From: Paracoccaceae bacterium
GTDB taxonomy: Bacteria; Pseudomonadota; Alphaproteobacteria; Rhodobacterales; Rhodobacteraceae
Assembly: GCA_027489375.1 (NCBI GenBank)
Contig: JAIXZW010000001.1
Location: forward strand, 62,001 to 126,000
Direction: 5' to 3'
DNA length: 64,000 bases
In this document: positions 50,988-60,265 of the stretch, in pieces
Position numbering within the stretch: the first letter of the stretch is position 1
Layout of the letters: every line of letters begins with the position of its first letter
Program-made: the position numbers and the translations under genes
Notes under the pieces: generated by a model
Database searches by the model: none
What the model saw: only the letters and a program-made list of their open reading frames with translations
What the model was told of the DNA's origin: nothing

Positions 50988-52090
50988 GCGCCGGAGGGGC
51001 GCTGTTCATCGGCGCCGAGGTCTATCGCGGGTCGTCCTATGGCAAGGCGCATCCCTTGCGGATTCCGCGCGTGCCGGTGGTGATGGACCTGTGCCGCGAA
51101 TTGGGGTGGCTGGAGGGGCGGTTCCGCACCTCGCCCCGCGCGAAGCCTGCGGCCTTGGTGGCGTTCCACACGGCGGATTATGTCGCGGCCTTGCAGCGGG
51201 CCGAGGCGACGGGCGAGGTGGATGCCGCCACGCGGGCGCGGCACCAGATCGGGACGGCATCAAACCCTTTGTTTCCGCAGATCTATTCGCGCCCCGCCAC
51301 GGGGGCGGGCGGTGTGCTTCTGGCGGCGGATATGCTGATCCACGGGCAGGGGCGGGTTTACGTGCCGGGGGGCGGGACGCATCACGGGATGCCGGATCGG
51401 GCGAACGGGTTCTGCTACCTCAACGATCCCGTGCTTGGCATCCTGTCGCTGCGGCGGGCGGGGCTGCGGGTGGCCTATGTCGATATCGACGCGCATCACG
51501 CGGACGGGGTGGAGCCTGTCTTTGCGGGCTGCGGGGACGTTCTGATGATCTCGGTCCATGAAGAGGCGCGGTGGCCGTTTACGGGGGCGCTGGAGGAGGA
51601 TGCGGGGGGCAATGCCTTCAACCTGCCCGTGCCGAAGGGGTTCAACGATACCGAGATGCGGGCGGTGCTGGAGGGGTTGATCCTGCCGCGCGTGGCGGCG
51701 TTCCGGCCCGATGTCATCATGTTGCAGGCGGGGGCGGACAGTCTGCTCGAGGACCCGCTGTCGCGGCTTGCCTTGTCCAACCGCGCTTATGTCGGGGTGT
51801 TGCGGGGCTTGCTGCCGCTGGCGGAGCGGTTTTTGCTTTTGGGCGGGGGCGGGTATAATCCGTGGTCGGTCGGGCGGTGCTGGACGGCGCTTTGGGGCGT
51901 GCTGGCGGGGTTCGACCTGCCGGAGCGCCTGCCGAAGGGGGCCGAGGCGGTGCTGCGGGGGCTGAGCTGGAACGGGGGCGGGCGGGCGATGCCGGCGGAG
52001 GAGATGATGGTGACGTTGCTCGATGCGCCCCGCGAGGGGGAGGTGCGCGACGATCTGCGCGCACGGCTGGCACGGTTGGCGGCGCGATGA
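50984..52090 (+). CDS. Histone-deacetylase-family amidohydrolase (AcuC-like)
   Basis: 368 residues from a probable TTG at 50984 that overlaps the preceding stop; a ribosome-binding site GGAGGGG lies inside the reading frame, so a start a few codons later cannot be excluded. HDAC fold: YVPGGGTHHGMPDRANGFCYLND (catalytic His pair), zinc ligands in VAYVDIDAHHADGV and the Asp of MLQAGADSL. It removes acetyl or other acyl groups from lysine or polyamines; polyamine deacetylation would suit this window but is not proven. Confidence 0.86.
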   Translation: MSAGGALFIGAEVYRGSSYGKAHPLRIPRVPVVMDLCRELGWLEGRFRTSPRAKPAALVAFHTADYVAALQRAEATGEVDAATRARHQIGTASNPLFPQIYSRPATGAGGVLLAADMLIHGQGRVYVPGGGTHHGMPDRANGFCYLNDPVLGILSLRRAGLRVAYVDIDAHHADGVEPVFAGCGDVLMISVHEEARWPFTGALEEDAGGNAFNLPVPKGFNDTEMRAVLEGLILPRVAAFRPDVIMLQAGADSLLEDPLSRLALSNRAYVGVLRGLLPLAERFLLLGGGGYNPWSVGRCWTALWGVLAGFDLPERLPKGAEAVLRGLSWNGGGRAMPAEEMMVTLLDAPREGEVRDDLRARLARLAAR

Positions 52091-52626
52091 GGCGGGTGTT
52101 TCTGGCGCTGCCCTTGCCCGAGGAGGCGATGTCGGCGCTGCGGGTGCAGCAGTTCCTGCTGCCCTTGCCCAAGTCGGTGGAGCCGGAGGGGTTCCACCTG
52201 ACGCTGGTCTTTCTGGGCGAGGTGCAGGATTGGGTGCTGGACGCCGCGCATGAGGCGTTTCTCGGGGTGCGGGTTCCGCCGTTTGAACTGTCGTTGCAAG
52301 GGTTGGGCCTGTTCGGCGGGGCCAAGCCACGGGCGGCATGGGCGGGGGTGGCGGTGTCCGAGCCGTTGTTGCGTTTGCAGGCCAAGCTGGAACGCGCGGC
52401 GCAGGTGGCGGGGATCGACTGCGAGGCGCGGAAGTTCGTGCCGCATGTGACGCTGGGCCGGTTTACCAATGTCCCGCCGGACGAGGCGATGCGGCTGGAG
52501 CGGGCGGTGGCGCTGGGCGGGGGTTTTGCGACCGCGCCTTGGGTGGTGGACCGCTTCTGCCTTTACGAATCGCACCTGTCGGCCAAGGGGTCGCGCTATG
52601 ACGAGTTGTTCAGCTACGACCTATAG
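52087..52626 (+). CDS. thpR: RNA 2',3'-cyclic phosphodiesterase
   Basis: 179 residues of the 2H phosphoesterase superfamily with both catalytic motifs: His37 in HLTLVFLG and His120 in HVTLGRF. ThpR opens 2',3'-cyclic phosphates on RNA ends. The start overlaps the deacetylase stop (ATGA) and the end overlaps the convergent amidase gene by six bases. Confidence 0.9.
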   Translation: MRRVFLALPLPEEAMSALRVQQFLLPLPKSVEPEGFHLTLVFLGEVQDWVLDAAHEAFLGVRVPPFELSLQGLGLFGGAKPRAAWAGVAVSEPLLRLQAKLERAAQVAGIDCEARKFVPHVTLGRFTNVPPDEAMRLERAVALGGGFATAPWVVDRFCLYESHLSAKGSRYDELFSYDL

Positions 52627-54039
52627 CGCGGGTGGGCGGTGGTTCGGCCAGTCGGTCGCAAGGTGGTATTGCTGGCCCATCGCAAGGCAGGCGGCATCGG
52701 TGCCGAAGCGGGTGACGAGTTGCATCCCCATTGGCAGGCCGTTCGCGCCGAAGCCCACGGGGATGTTCAGCGATGGCAGGCCGAGGAGCGAGACGGGAAC
52801 CACCACCTCCATCCAGCGGTGATAGGTGTCCATCGGGTGGCCGTTGATCGCCTGCGGCCAGCGCCATTCGACGGGGAAGGGCCAGACCTGCGCCGAGGGC
52901 ATGAGGACGGCGTCATAGGTCTGGAACAGTTTGGCGGCACGGGCATACCAGCGCGAGCGGACTTCGGAGGCGGCGTAGACGGCATCGGCTGTCAGGCCCA
53001 AGCCCTGTTCGATCTCCCACACCGTTTCGGGTTTGAGCTGTGCGCGCTTGGCGGGGTCGTCGTAGAGGGCGCGTTTGCCGTTGGAATTGAGCATGGCGCG
53101 CAGGGTGGTCCATGCGGTCCACAGCTTTTCGGCGGGGAACGGGGGCGATATCGCCTCGACCGTGGCACCGAGGGTGGTGAAGGTGGTGAGGGCTGCTTCG
53201 CAAAGGGGCAGGATGCCATCCTCGAAGGCATAGGCACCGCCCCAGTCGCCGAGCCATGCGATGCGTTTGCCGCGCAGGTCGGTGTGCAGCAGGTCGGCGA
53301 AGGGTTCGGTCGGGCGGGGGAAGGGGACGGTCGGGTTCTCGCCGGCCTGAACGGTCAGAAGGCGGGCGATGTCTTCGACGGTGCGGGCCATCGGGCCTTC
53401 GGTCGCCAGCGTGGCCATGAAGCTGTCGCCCACGGCATCGGCGGGGACGAGGCCGTAGCTGGGGCGGAAGCCGTAGACGTTGCAGAAGGCGGCGGGGTTG
53501 CGGAGCGATCCCATCATGTCGGACCCGTCGGCCACGGCGGTCAGGCGGGCGGCAACGGCGGCGGCGGCCCCGCCGGACGATCCGCCCGCGGTGCGGGTCA
53601 GGTCATAGGGATTGCGGGTCGCGCCGAAGACGGGGTTGAAGCTGTGCGAGCCGTGGCCCCATTCGGGGGTATTGGTCTTGCCGATGAAGATCGCCCCCGC
53701 GCCGCGCATGCGGGCGGCAAGGATGTCATCGGCTTGCGGGATGTGGTCGGCATGGAGCGGCGAGCCCCATGTGGTGCGGATGCCCTTGGTTGCGACAAGG
53801 TCTTTCACCGCAAGGGGGATGCCGTGGAGCCAGCCTTGGGGCGCGGCCTGATCGGCGGCGCGGGCCTGATCCATCAGCGCGTCCGGGTCGGGCATCGAGA
53901 CGATGGCATTGACCGAAGGGTTCACCGCCGCGATGCGGGCGAGGGTGGCCTCCATCACCTCGGAGGGTTTCACCTCGCGCCCCGCGATGAGGCGCGCAAG
54001 GTCGGAGGCGGACAAACCGCAAAGTTCCGCCTGTTTCAT
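52621..54039 (-). CDS. Amidase signature enzyme (copy 1)
   Basis: 472 residues, MKQAELCGLSASDLARLIAGR. Amidase-signature triad: Lys79 (LAVKDLVA), cis-Ser178 (in SDMMGSLRNPA) and Ser154 (TAGGSSGGAAAAVAA). It hydrolyses a carboxamide of unknown identity. Next to potABCD on the same strand. The start codon ATG 54039 is contained in a copy of the dispersed GAGTATTTGGGC repeat, so the 5' end of this gene appears built on that element. Confidence 0.9.
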   Translation of the reverse strand: MKQAELCGLSASDLARLIAGREVKPSEVMEATLARIAAVNPSVNAIVSMPDPDALMDQARAADQAAPQGWLHGIPLAVKDLVATKGIRTTWGSPLHADHIPQADDILAARMRGAGAIFIGKTNTPEWGHGSHSFNPVFGATRNPYDLTRTAGGSSGGAAAAVAARLTAVADGSDMMGSLRNPAAFCNVYGFRPSYGLVPADAVGDSFMATLATEGPMARTVEDIARLLTVQAGENPTVPFPRPTEPFADLLHTDLRGKRIAWLGDWGGAYAFEDGILPLCEAALTTFTTLGATVEAISPPFPAEKLWTAWTTLRAMLNSNGKRALYDDPAKRAQLKPETVWEIEQGLGLTADAVYAASEVRSRWYARAAKLFQTYDAVLMPSAQVWPFPVEWRWPQAINGHPMDTYHRWMEVVVPVSLLGLPSLNIPVGFGANGLPMGMQLVTRFGTDAACLAMGQQYHLATDWPNHRPPAL

Positions 54040-54040
54040 C

Positions 54041-54089
54041 TTGGCCCAAATACTCCGGGGGTGGTCCGGAGGGGGCTGGCCCCCTCCGG
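54041..54089 (-). repeat. Intergenic repeat supplying the amidase 5' end
   Basis: On the minus strand CCGGAGGGGGC/GCCCCCTCCGG (54089-54066, loop of two bases) precedes CCCCCGGAGTATTTGGGC, which runs into AAG and the amidase ATG. In other copies the bases at the start codon read GGTGAA or GAGGAA. It fills the 59-base gap between potD and the amidase gene. Confidence 0.82.
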
Positions 54090-54098
54090 CTTCTGGGG

Positions 54099-55124
54099 TC
54101 ACTTCTGGAGTTCGGTCCAGATGGCGGTGATGTAGTCCTGCGCCTTGCCGGTGCAGGTCTTGAGGAACACGCCTTTGGATTTCAGCTCTTCCGGAATGAC
54201 GATTTCCGGCGCGTCCTTCATGTCGGCGGGCATGAATTCCTCGGACCCCGCAATGCCGTTGGCGTAACGGGCGAAGCCCGAGATCAGCGCGGCGTTTTCG
54301 GGCAGTTCGATGAAGTCGAGGAATTTATACGCCTCTTCCACGTTCTGCGCGTCCGAGAGCAGCATGACCTGATCCATGAAGACGGGGAAACCCTCTTTCG
54401 GGAAGCCGAATTTCACGTCGGGGTTTTGCAGGCGGGTGCGGAAGATCGCGCCGTTCCAGTAGACCGAGGCCATGACGTCGTTGACGGCCATTTTTTCGGT
54501 CATGCCGTAGTCCATCGAAAGCCATTTCGGCTTGGCCTCGACCAGCTTGTCGCGGACCTTCTTCATCAGCTCGGGGTCTTCGGAGCAGATTTCCCCGCCG
54601 AGATACATGGTGGTGAGCGAAATGATGTCGTTCATCTCGGGCGTCACGTTGATCTTGCCCACCAGTTCGGGCGGCGGGTCGAGGAAGATGGCCGAGGTGT
54701 TGATGTCGCCCGAATAGAGCTTCTGGTTCACCGCCATGCCGGTCAGGCCCCACTGCCACGGAACCGAGTATTTGCGGCCCGGATCGTAGTCTACATCGAC
54801 CCATTCGGGGGCGATGTTGCCGTGGTGCGGCAGTTTCGACAGGTCGAGTTCCTGCACGAGGCCCTTTTCGACGTAGATCTGCACGTAGTTGGCCGAAGGC
54901 ACGACAAGGTCGAAGCCGTGGCCGCCCGCTTCGATCTTGGCGAGCGCGGTGTCGTTGCTGTCGTAATCGGTGACGGTGACTTTGATCCCCGTCTCTTTCT
55001 CGAATTTCGCCAGAAGTTCGGGGCTGGTGTAGTCGCCCCAGTTGAAGAGTTGCAGCTCTCCCTCGGCCTGGGCCATGGCGGCGGTGGCGAGAAGCATCGC
55101 CGTTGCGGTCAGCAGTCTTTTCAT
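54099..55124 (-). CDS. potD: Polyamine-binding periplasmic protein (PotD/PotF-like)
   Basis: 341 residues with a signal peptide (MKRLLTATAMLLATAAMAQA) and the SBP fold starting ELQLFNWGDYTSPELLAKFEKETG, the classic PotD/PotF opening. DYDSNDTALAKIEAG and WQWGLTGMAVN line the ligand site. It binds spermidine or putrescine for the PotABC importer encoded just upstream. Last gene of the pot operon. Confidence 0.92.
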   Translation of the reverse strand: MKRLLTATAMLLATAAMAQAEGELQLFNWGDYTSPELLAKFEKETGIKVTVTDYDSNDTALAKIEAGGHGFDLVVPSANYVQIYVEKGLVQELDLSKLPHHGNIAPEWVDVDYDPGRKYSVPWQWGLTGMAVNQKLYSGDINTSAIFLDPPPELVGKINVTPEMNDIISLTTMYLGGEICSEDPELMKKVRDKLVEAKPKWLSMDYGMTEKMAVNDVMASVYWNGAIFRTRLQNPDVKFGFPKEGFPVFMDQVMLLSDAQNVEEAYKFLDFIELPENAALISGFARYANGIAGSEEFMPADMKDAPEIVIPEELKSKGVFLKTCTGKAQDYITAIWTELQK

Positions 55125-55157
55125 GTGGTAGGCTCCCGGTTGGTTTTTTGTGGTTGG

Positions 55158-55961
55158 TCAGTCTTTCTTGCGGGTCAGAACGAAGAAGGCGGTCAACAGG
55201 ACCACCGTCAGACCCAAGAGCACTGTGGAAATGGCATAGACTTCGGTGGTGATCTGGCGGCGGATCTGGCCGAGCATATAGGTCGGCAGCGTGTCTTGAC
55301 CCGCCGATTTGACGAAAAGGGTGATGACCACATCGTCGAGCGAGGTGACGAAGGCGAGCATGAAGCCCGCGATCATGCCGGGCAGCAGGAGCGGCAGGGT
55401 GACGAAGCGGAAGGTCTGCCACGGGCTTGCGTAAAGGTCGGCGGCGGCGGCTTCGAGCGTGAGGTCCATGCCTTCGAGCCGCGCGCGGATCGGCAGGTAG
55501 GCGAAGGGGATGCAGAAGGCCGCGTGTGCCGTGATGAGGTAGCCCAGGCCCTGATAGCCCGTCAGCACCTTGATCTGCGCGAAGAAGATCAGCAGCGCCA
55601 CGGCGGTGACGATTTCGGGCACCATCAGGGGCTGGTTGATCACCACATAGATGAAGGTCTGGCCCTTGAACTGTTTTCGCCGCGTGGTCCCGAGGGCGGC
55701 TGCGGTGGCAACGGCGGTGGCGATGATGCCCGCGACCACGGCGATCAGAAGCGAGCGGAGCGTCGCGTCCTTTACATGGTCGTTCTGCCATGCCTTGACG
55801 AACCATTGCAGCGTGAAGCCTTCGAAATCGGCGACGGATTTGCCCGAGTTGAAGGAAAAGGCGACGAGCATGACGATGGGCAGGTAAAGCGCCACGAAGA
55901 CCATGATCGCGGTGGGGGTGAACCCCGGCAGGCGGGCGATGGAGAAGTTGCGCTCAGCCAT
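55158..55961 (-). CDS. potC: Polyamine ABC transporter permease (PotC/PotI-like)
   Basis: 267 residues, six transmembrane helices, with the EAA loop at LEAAAADLYASPWQTFRFVTLPLLLPG. It starts MAERNFSIARLPG (55961), overlapping the potB stop by eight bases; six extra upstream codons are unlikely. Second membrane subunit of the polyamine importer. Confidence 0.91.
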   Translation of the reverse strand: MAERNFSIARLPGFTPTAIMVFVALYLPIVMLVAFSFNSGKSVADFEGFTLQWFVKAWQNDHVKDATLRSLLIAVVAGIIATAVATAAALGTTRRKQFKGQTFIYVVINQPLMVPEIVTAVALLIFFAQIKVLTGYQGLGYLITAHAAFCIPFAYLPIRARLEGMDLTLEAAAADLYASPWQTFRFVTLPLLLPGMIAGFMLAFVTSLDDVVITLFVKSAGQDTLPTYMLGQIRRQITTEVYAISTVLLGLTVVLLTAFFVLTRKKD

Positions 55962-56871
55962 GATGCGCCCCCCGGTCACGGTTGGCGAAGCGGACGTAAA
56001 CCAGCAGCGCCGCCGTCACGATCACCAGAAGCGTCACCGAAAGCGATGCGCCGAGCGGCCAGTTCCGCCCTTGGCCGAATTGCAGTTCGATGAAGTTGCC
56101 GATCATCATCTGCTTGCCGCCGCCAAGGATGCGGGGCGTCACATAAGCGCCAAGGGCGGGCACGAAGACGAGGATGGAGCCTGCGATGATGCCCGGTTTG
56201 ACGATGGGCAGGATGATGCGGCGCAACACCTGCCACCGGGTGGCGTAAAGGTCGTAGCCCGCCTCGAGAAGCCGCATGTCGAAGCGGTCGATGGCGGCAA
56301 AGAGCGGCAACACCATGAGCGGCAGGTAGACATAGGTCATGCCGATGAAGACCGCGGTGTCGGTGTAGATGATCTCGAGCGGTTTTTCGATCAGGCCGAG
56401 CGAGAGCAGGATCGTGTTCAGCAGCCCTTCGTTGCGGATGATCTCGTTGATCGCGAAGGTGCGGATCAGCAGGTTGGTCCAGAAGGGGATGGTGATCAGG
56501 AACAGCCAGAGGGCGCGTTGCTTCTGGGGCCGCGTGGCGATGAACCATGCGGTGGGAAAGCCCACGGCAAAGGTGAAGAGCGTGGTCAGCAGCGACAGTT
56601 TGACCGAGCGCCAGAAGATCGACAGATGCGCATCGGCAAGGACGAGCGTGTCGTCGAAGATGTCTTTGGTGAAGAGGATGCCGCGCCACGCATCAAGGCT
56701 GAAGCCCCATTCCACGTTGCCGTATTTGCCGGGGAGGAGGAAGGAATAGACCACGACGATCAGCAGCGGGCCGATCGCGCCCACGGCCAGCAGGACCAGC
56801 GCGGGGGTGGACAAAAGCCATCCGGCGCGGGCGGATCGGGCGGTCTGGCGGGTTTCGGCTTCGCTTTGCAT
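55954..56871 (-). CDS. potB: Polyamine ABC transporter permease (PotB/PotH-like)
   Basis: 305 residues from [18 protein letters not shown] (56871), six transmembrane helices and the EAA loop RLLEAGYDLYATRWQVLRRIILPIVKPG. The ATG overlaps the potA stop by one base (TGATG). The longer frame upstream is antisense-like sequence inside potA. Confidence 0.91.
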   Translation of the reverse strand: MQSEAETRQTARSARAGWLLSTPALVLLAVGAIGPLLIVVVYSFLLPGKYGNVEWGFSLDAWRGILFTKDIFDDTLVLADAHLSIFWRSVKLSLLTTLFTFAVGFPTAWFIATRPQKQRALWLFLITIPFWTNLLIRTFAINEIIRNEGLLNTILLSLGLIEKPLEIIYTDTAVFIGMTYVYLPLMVLPLFAAIDRFDMRLLEAGYDLYATRWQVLRRIILPIVKPGIIAGSILVFVPALGAYVTPRILGGGKQMMIGNFIELQFGQGRNWPLGASLSVTLLVIVTAALLVYVRFANRDRGAHHG

Positions 56872-57941
56872 CAATCCTCCAGCACCTGTGCGGCACCTTG
56901 CAGCAGGCGCAGGCCGACCTTCTGGCCGCCGGTCACGCCCGCCTCGCCCGATGCGGGGGACTGGACGCGGACGACAACCTCGGCGCCGTCCGAAAGCGCC
57001 ATGTGGCAATGGGTGTCGGTGCCGAAATAGACGAGCGAGGTGACGGTGGCGGGGATGGAGCCTGCCTCGTCCGGTGCGGTGATGCGGATCTGTTCGGGGC
57101 GGATCGTCAGGGTGACGGAGGGTTTGGTGGCGGTCAGCCCGTCGATCACCGCGCCGCAGCCGAGTTTCAGCCCGCCCTGGACGGGGGATGCGGGCAGGAA
57201 GTTCGTCTCGCCGATGAAGCTTGCGACGAAGCGGTTGACGGGGCGGGTGTAGATGTCCCTGGGGCTGCCCACCTGTTGCAGCTTTCCGGCACTCATCACG
57301 CCGATGCGGTCGGACATGGTGAGGGCTTCTTCCTGATCGTGCGTGACGAAGACGAAGGTGATGCCGGTTTCCTGTTGCAGGCGTTTGAGTTCCACCTGCA
57401 TCTCCTTGCGGAGTTTGAGGTCGAGCGCGGAGAGCGGTTCGTCGAGCAGCAGCACCTTGGGCTTCGGGGCCAGGGCGCGGGCGAGGGCGACGCGCTGTTG
57501 CTGGCCGCCCGAAAGCTGGCTGGTCTTGCGGTTCGCCATCGCTTCGAGCTTCACGAGGGCGAGCATCTCGGCGGTGGTCTTGGCCACCTCGGCCTTCGGG
57601 CGGCCCTGCATTTCAAGGCCGAAGCCCACGTTCTGCGCCACGGTCAGGTGCGGGAACAGCGCGTAGCTTTGGAACACGGTGTTCACGGGGCGCTGGTTGG
57701 GGGGCAGGTCGGTGATGTCGGCCCCGTCGAGCAGGATCTGCCCTGCGGTCGGCATCTCGAACCCCGCGATGAGGCGCAGGAGCGTGGTCTTGCCGCAGCC
57801 CGAGGGGCCGAGCAGCGTGAAGAACTCGCCCTTGCGGATGGTAAGCGAGACATCGTCGAGCGCACGGACGATGTGATCGCCCTGACCGAAGGCCTTCACC
57901 GTATGGCGGGCCTCGATCATGCTTTGCGGCGTGTCGGTCAC
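56871..57941 (-). CDS. potA: Polyamine ABC transporter ATP-binding protein PotA
   Basis: 356 residues: Walker [11 protein letters not shown]-loop [10 protein letters not shown], signature [15 protein letters not shown], Walker [14 protein letters not shown]-loop VTHDQEEA, and a C-terminal TOBE domain (about 280-350) as in PotA. First gene of potABCD on the minus strand. Upstream, GATCTTTTTTGATC (57957-57970 region) is a small inverted repeat that might be an operator. Confidence 0.93.
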   Translation of the reverse strand: MTDTPQSMIEARHTVKAFGQGDHIVRALDDVSLTIRKGEFFTLLGPSGCGKTTLLRLIAGFEMPTAGQILLDGADITDLPPNQRPVNTVFQSYALFPHLTVAQNVGFGLEMQGRPKAEVAKTTAEMLALVKLEAMANRKTSQLSGGQQQRVALARALAPKPKVLLLDEPLSALDLKLRKEMQVELKRLQQETGITFVFVTHDQEEALTMSDRIGVMSAGKLQQVGSPRDIYTRPVNRFVASFIGETNFLPASPVQGGLKLGCGAVIDGLTATKPSVTLTIRPEQIRITAPDEAGSIPATVTSLVYFGTDTHCHMALSDGAEVVVRVQSPASGEAGVTGGQKVGLRLLQGAAQVLED

Positions 57942-58037
57942 GGCAGACTCCCCTGATCTTTTTTGATCATAAGTAGGGCGTGGCTTTCCGCGTATTGCAA
58001 GCGTTATGCGACCGTCAGGGCGTCGTAATCGGCCCTT

Positions 58038-59468
58038 TCATGCCGCCATTGGCGCGCGGCGGGTGGACCACGGTGCGGCACGCTCAAGTTCGGCGCAGAG
58101 GGCGATCAGGGTTTCGTCCTGCCCGAAGGGGGCGGCAAGGTGGATGCCGATGGGAAGGCCGGTGTCGGATTGACCCAAGGGGAGGGAAGCGGCGGGTTGG
58201 CCGCTGGCGTTGAAGACCGCGCAGAAGGGGGAATAGGGGAAGACGCCGCCTTCGCCCATGCGGAAGGCGACGTAATCCTCGGCCTTGTGGCTGAAGCGGC
58301 CGACGAGGGCGGGCGGTTCGGCAAGTGTGGCCGAGAGCAGGATGTCGACGCCGTCGAAGGCATGGGCCATCTGGCGGCCGAAATCGTGGATTTCGCCCAC
58401 GGCTTGCAGGTAGCGCGTGGGGTGGAGCGTTTCGGCATGGGCCAGCGCGCCGCGCGAGACACCTTCGACGAGGTCTTTCGGGTCGCGGCCTTTGAGCGCC
58501 GAGCGGATGGAAAGCGCCGTGCCGATGCCGACGATGTCGGTCCATGCGCGCATCATCATCGGCACGTCGGCCTTGGGGCAGCCGGGGGTGACGTGGTGGC
58601 CGAGGTCTTCGAGCAGCTTGGCTGTGGCGTGGACGGCAGCCTTCACCTGCGGGTCGATGGCGGTGCCGGTGAAGGTGGTGTCGCAGAGCATGACGCGCAG
58701 GCGGCGCGGCGGGCGGCTGATCGCATCGGCGTGGGAGCGGGCAAGGGGCGGGGCGACATAGGGCGCGCCAAGGTCGGGACCCATGCAGGCATCGAGCATG
58801 GTCGCGGTGTCGCGGACGGATCGGGTCAGGAAGCCGTCGATGGCCATGCCCGCCCAGCCCTCGCCCGCGTAGGGGCCGTCGGGCAGGCGGGCGCGGGTCG
58901 GTTTGAAGCCGAAGAGGCCGCAGGAAGAGGCGGGGATGCGGACCGAGCCGCCGCCATCGGAGCCGTGGGCAAAGGCCACGATCCCCGCCGCCACCGCCGC
59001 CCCCGCTCCGCCCGACGAGCCGCCGGAAGTATGGTCGAGGTTCCACGGGTTGCGGGTCGGCCCGCCGTAAACGACGGATTCGGTCGCCGCTCCGATGCCC
59101 ATTTCGGGGCTGGTGGTGCGGCCGAAGGTGACGACTCCGGTCGCGCGCATCCGCTCGAAGATGGCAGAGTTCTGGCCGTAGCGGGTGTTGGCCAGCAGGC
59201 GCGAGCCGTTGTGCGAGGGGAAGTCGATGGCTTCCGCGCCGAGGTCTTTCAGCAGGAAGGGCACGCCACGGAAGGGGCCGTGGGGCAGGCCATCGGCGAT
59301 GGATTTGCGGGCAACGCCTTCCTGCACGAGCACGACCGCATTGATCGCGGGGTTGCGCTTTTCGGTGGCGGCAAGGGCCGCGTCGAGCAGTTCCGCGGGC
59401 GTCACGTCGCCGCGTGCGACCCATGCCGCGAGTTCGGTTGCGTCTTCTGCGCCAAGATCGCCGATCAT
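58038..59468 (-). CDS. Amidase signature enzyme (copy 2)
   Basis: 476 residues from [21 protein letters not shown], preceded by GGAGAC. Triad: Lys74 (FLLKDLGA), cis-Ser175 ([11 protein letters not shown]) and Ser151 ([16 protein letters not shown]). It is a clear paralogue of the enzyme at 52621 but distant from it. Positioned directly upstream of potABCD on the same strand, so the transporter is bracketed by amidases. Substrate unknown. Confidence 0.9.
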   Translation of the reverse strand: MIGDLGAEDATELAAWVARGDVTPAELLDAALAATEKRNPAINAVVLVQEGVARKSIADGLPHGPFRGVPFLLKDLGAEAIDFPSHNGSRLLANTRYGQNSAIFERMRATGVVTFGRTTSPEMGIGAATESVVYGGPTRNPWNLDHTSGGSSGGAGAAVAAGIVAFAHGSDGGGSVRIPASSCGLFGFKPTRARLPDGPYAGEGWAGMAIDGFLTRSVRDTATMLDACMGPDLGAPYVAPPLARSHADAISRPPRRLRVMLCDTTFTGTAIDPQVKAAVHATAKLLEDLGHHVTPGCPKADVPMMMRAWTDIVGIGTALSIRSALKGRDPKDLVEGVSRGALAHAETLHPTRYLQAVGEIHDFGRQMAHAFDGVDILLSATLAEPPALVGRFSHKAEDYVAFRMGEGGVFPYSPFCAVFNASGQPAASLPLGQSDTGLPIGIHLAAPFGQDETLIALCAELERAAPWSTRRAPMAA

Positions 59469-59570
59469 GGAAGTCTCCTGCTTTTCGGGCGGATGGTGCA
59501 GGGGATTGCCGGACCATTCCATCGCTTCAGCGGCGTGACGGGGTCGGTTTCCGCCGTCGGGGCGCAGGGG

Positions 59571-59987
59571 TCAGAGGCCGAGGCGCGGAATTTCGATGGC
59601 GGGGCAGCGGTCCATGATGACGGTGACACCTGCGGCGCGGGCGGTGGCGGCGGAGGCTTCGTCGACCACGCCGAGTTGCATCCAGATCGCGGTGAGGCCG
59701 GGGAGGGTGCGGAGCGCCTCTTCCACCACGGGGGCGACTTCGGAGGAGCGGCGGAATATGTCGACCATGTCGACGGGGGTGTCGATCTCGGAGAGCGAGG
59801 CGCGGACGGTTTCGCCGAGGGCGGTTTCCCCGGCCTGACCGGGGTTTACCGGAATGACACGGTAGCCGCGGCGTTTGAGGAAGGCCGCGACCCCGTGGCT
59901 GGCGCGTTCGGGTTTCGGGGACCAGCCGACCACGGCGATGGTTTTGACGCGGCCCAGCACGTCGCGGATCGTGGTGTCATCTGACAT
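59571..59987 (-). CDS. CoA-binding domain protein (YccU-like)
   Basis: 138 residues, MSDDTTIRDVLGRVKTIAVVGWSPKPERASHGVAAFL, a Rossmann CoA-binding domain with the later IWMQLGVVDEASAATARAAG and VIMDRCPAIEIPRL (family CxxIE motif). Role unknown; members bind CoA and some act in protein acylation or osmotic response. A terminator-like hairpin sits only 16 bases before the start codon. Confidence 0.88.
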   Translation of the reverse strand: MSDDTTIRDVLGRVKTIAVVGWSPKPERASHGVAAFLKRRGYRVIPVNPGQAGETALGETVRASLSEIDTPVDMVDIFRRSSEVAPVVEEALRTLPGLTAIWMQLGVVDEASAATARAAGVTVIMDRCPAIEIPRLGL

Positions 59988-60002
59988 GGGAACCCCTTGC
60001 AT

Positions 60003-60034
60003 AAAAAGGCGCCCGAACCGTGTGGTCGGGCGCC
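60003..60034 (-). terminator. Terminator-like hairpin in front of the CoA-binding gene
   Basis: On the minus strand GGCGCCCGACC, loop ACAC, GGTTCGGGCGCC (one bulge), then TTTTT (60007-60003). It would end transcripts coming from rlmB, but it lies only 16 bases before the next start codon, leaving no room for a promoter after it. Attenuation or a small RNA end are alternatives. No T-tract on the plus strand. Confidence 0.7.
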
Positions 60035-60214
60035 AGTCGCGGAACGAGGGACAGTGAATGGAAGGAGCGGGGGTTCCGGACCCGCCCCTCTGCTGTGACA
60101 TAGAAACCGCAAGCGGGAATTAAAGTTCCCTTCACCCGAATGTGACGGAAAAAATTATCGAAGCGGTATTTCTGGCGGAGGGGGCGAGGGTGTTGCGCGC
60201 CGTCGCAGGGATTT

Positions 60215-60235
60215 GGTGCGCAGCAAATGCGCACC
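60215..60235. repeat. GGTGCGCA palindromic repeat
   Basis: GGTGCGCA-GCAAA-TGCGCACC followed by CTACC: same element as at 28323 (GGTGCGCA-GCGAG-TGCGCACC-CTACG). It is part of the 278-base non-coding stretch 59988-60265, which also contains an imperfect GC hairpin near 60061-60086 and the terminator-like stem at 60003. Confidence 0.75.
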
Positions 60236-60265
60236 CTACCACTGGGTTGGGTGGTTGCGCGCAGC

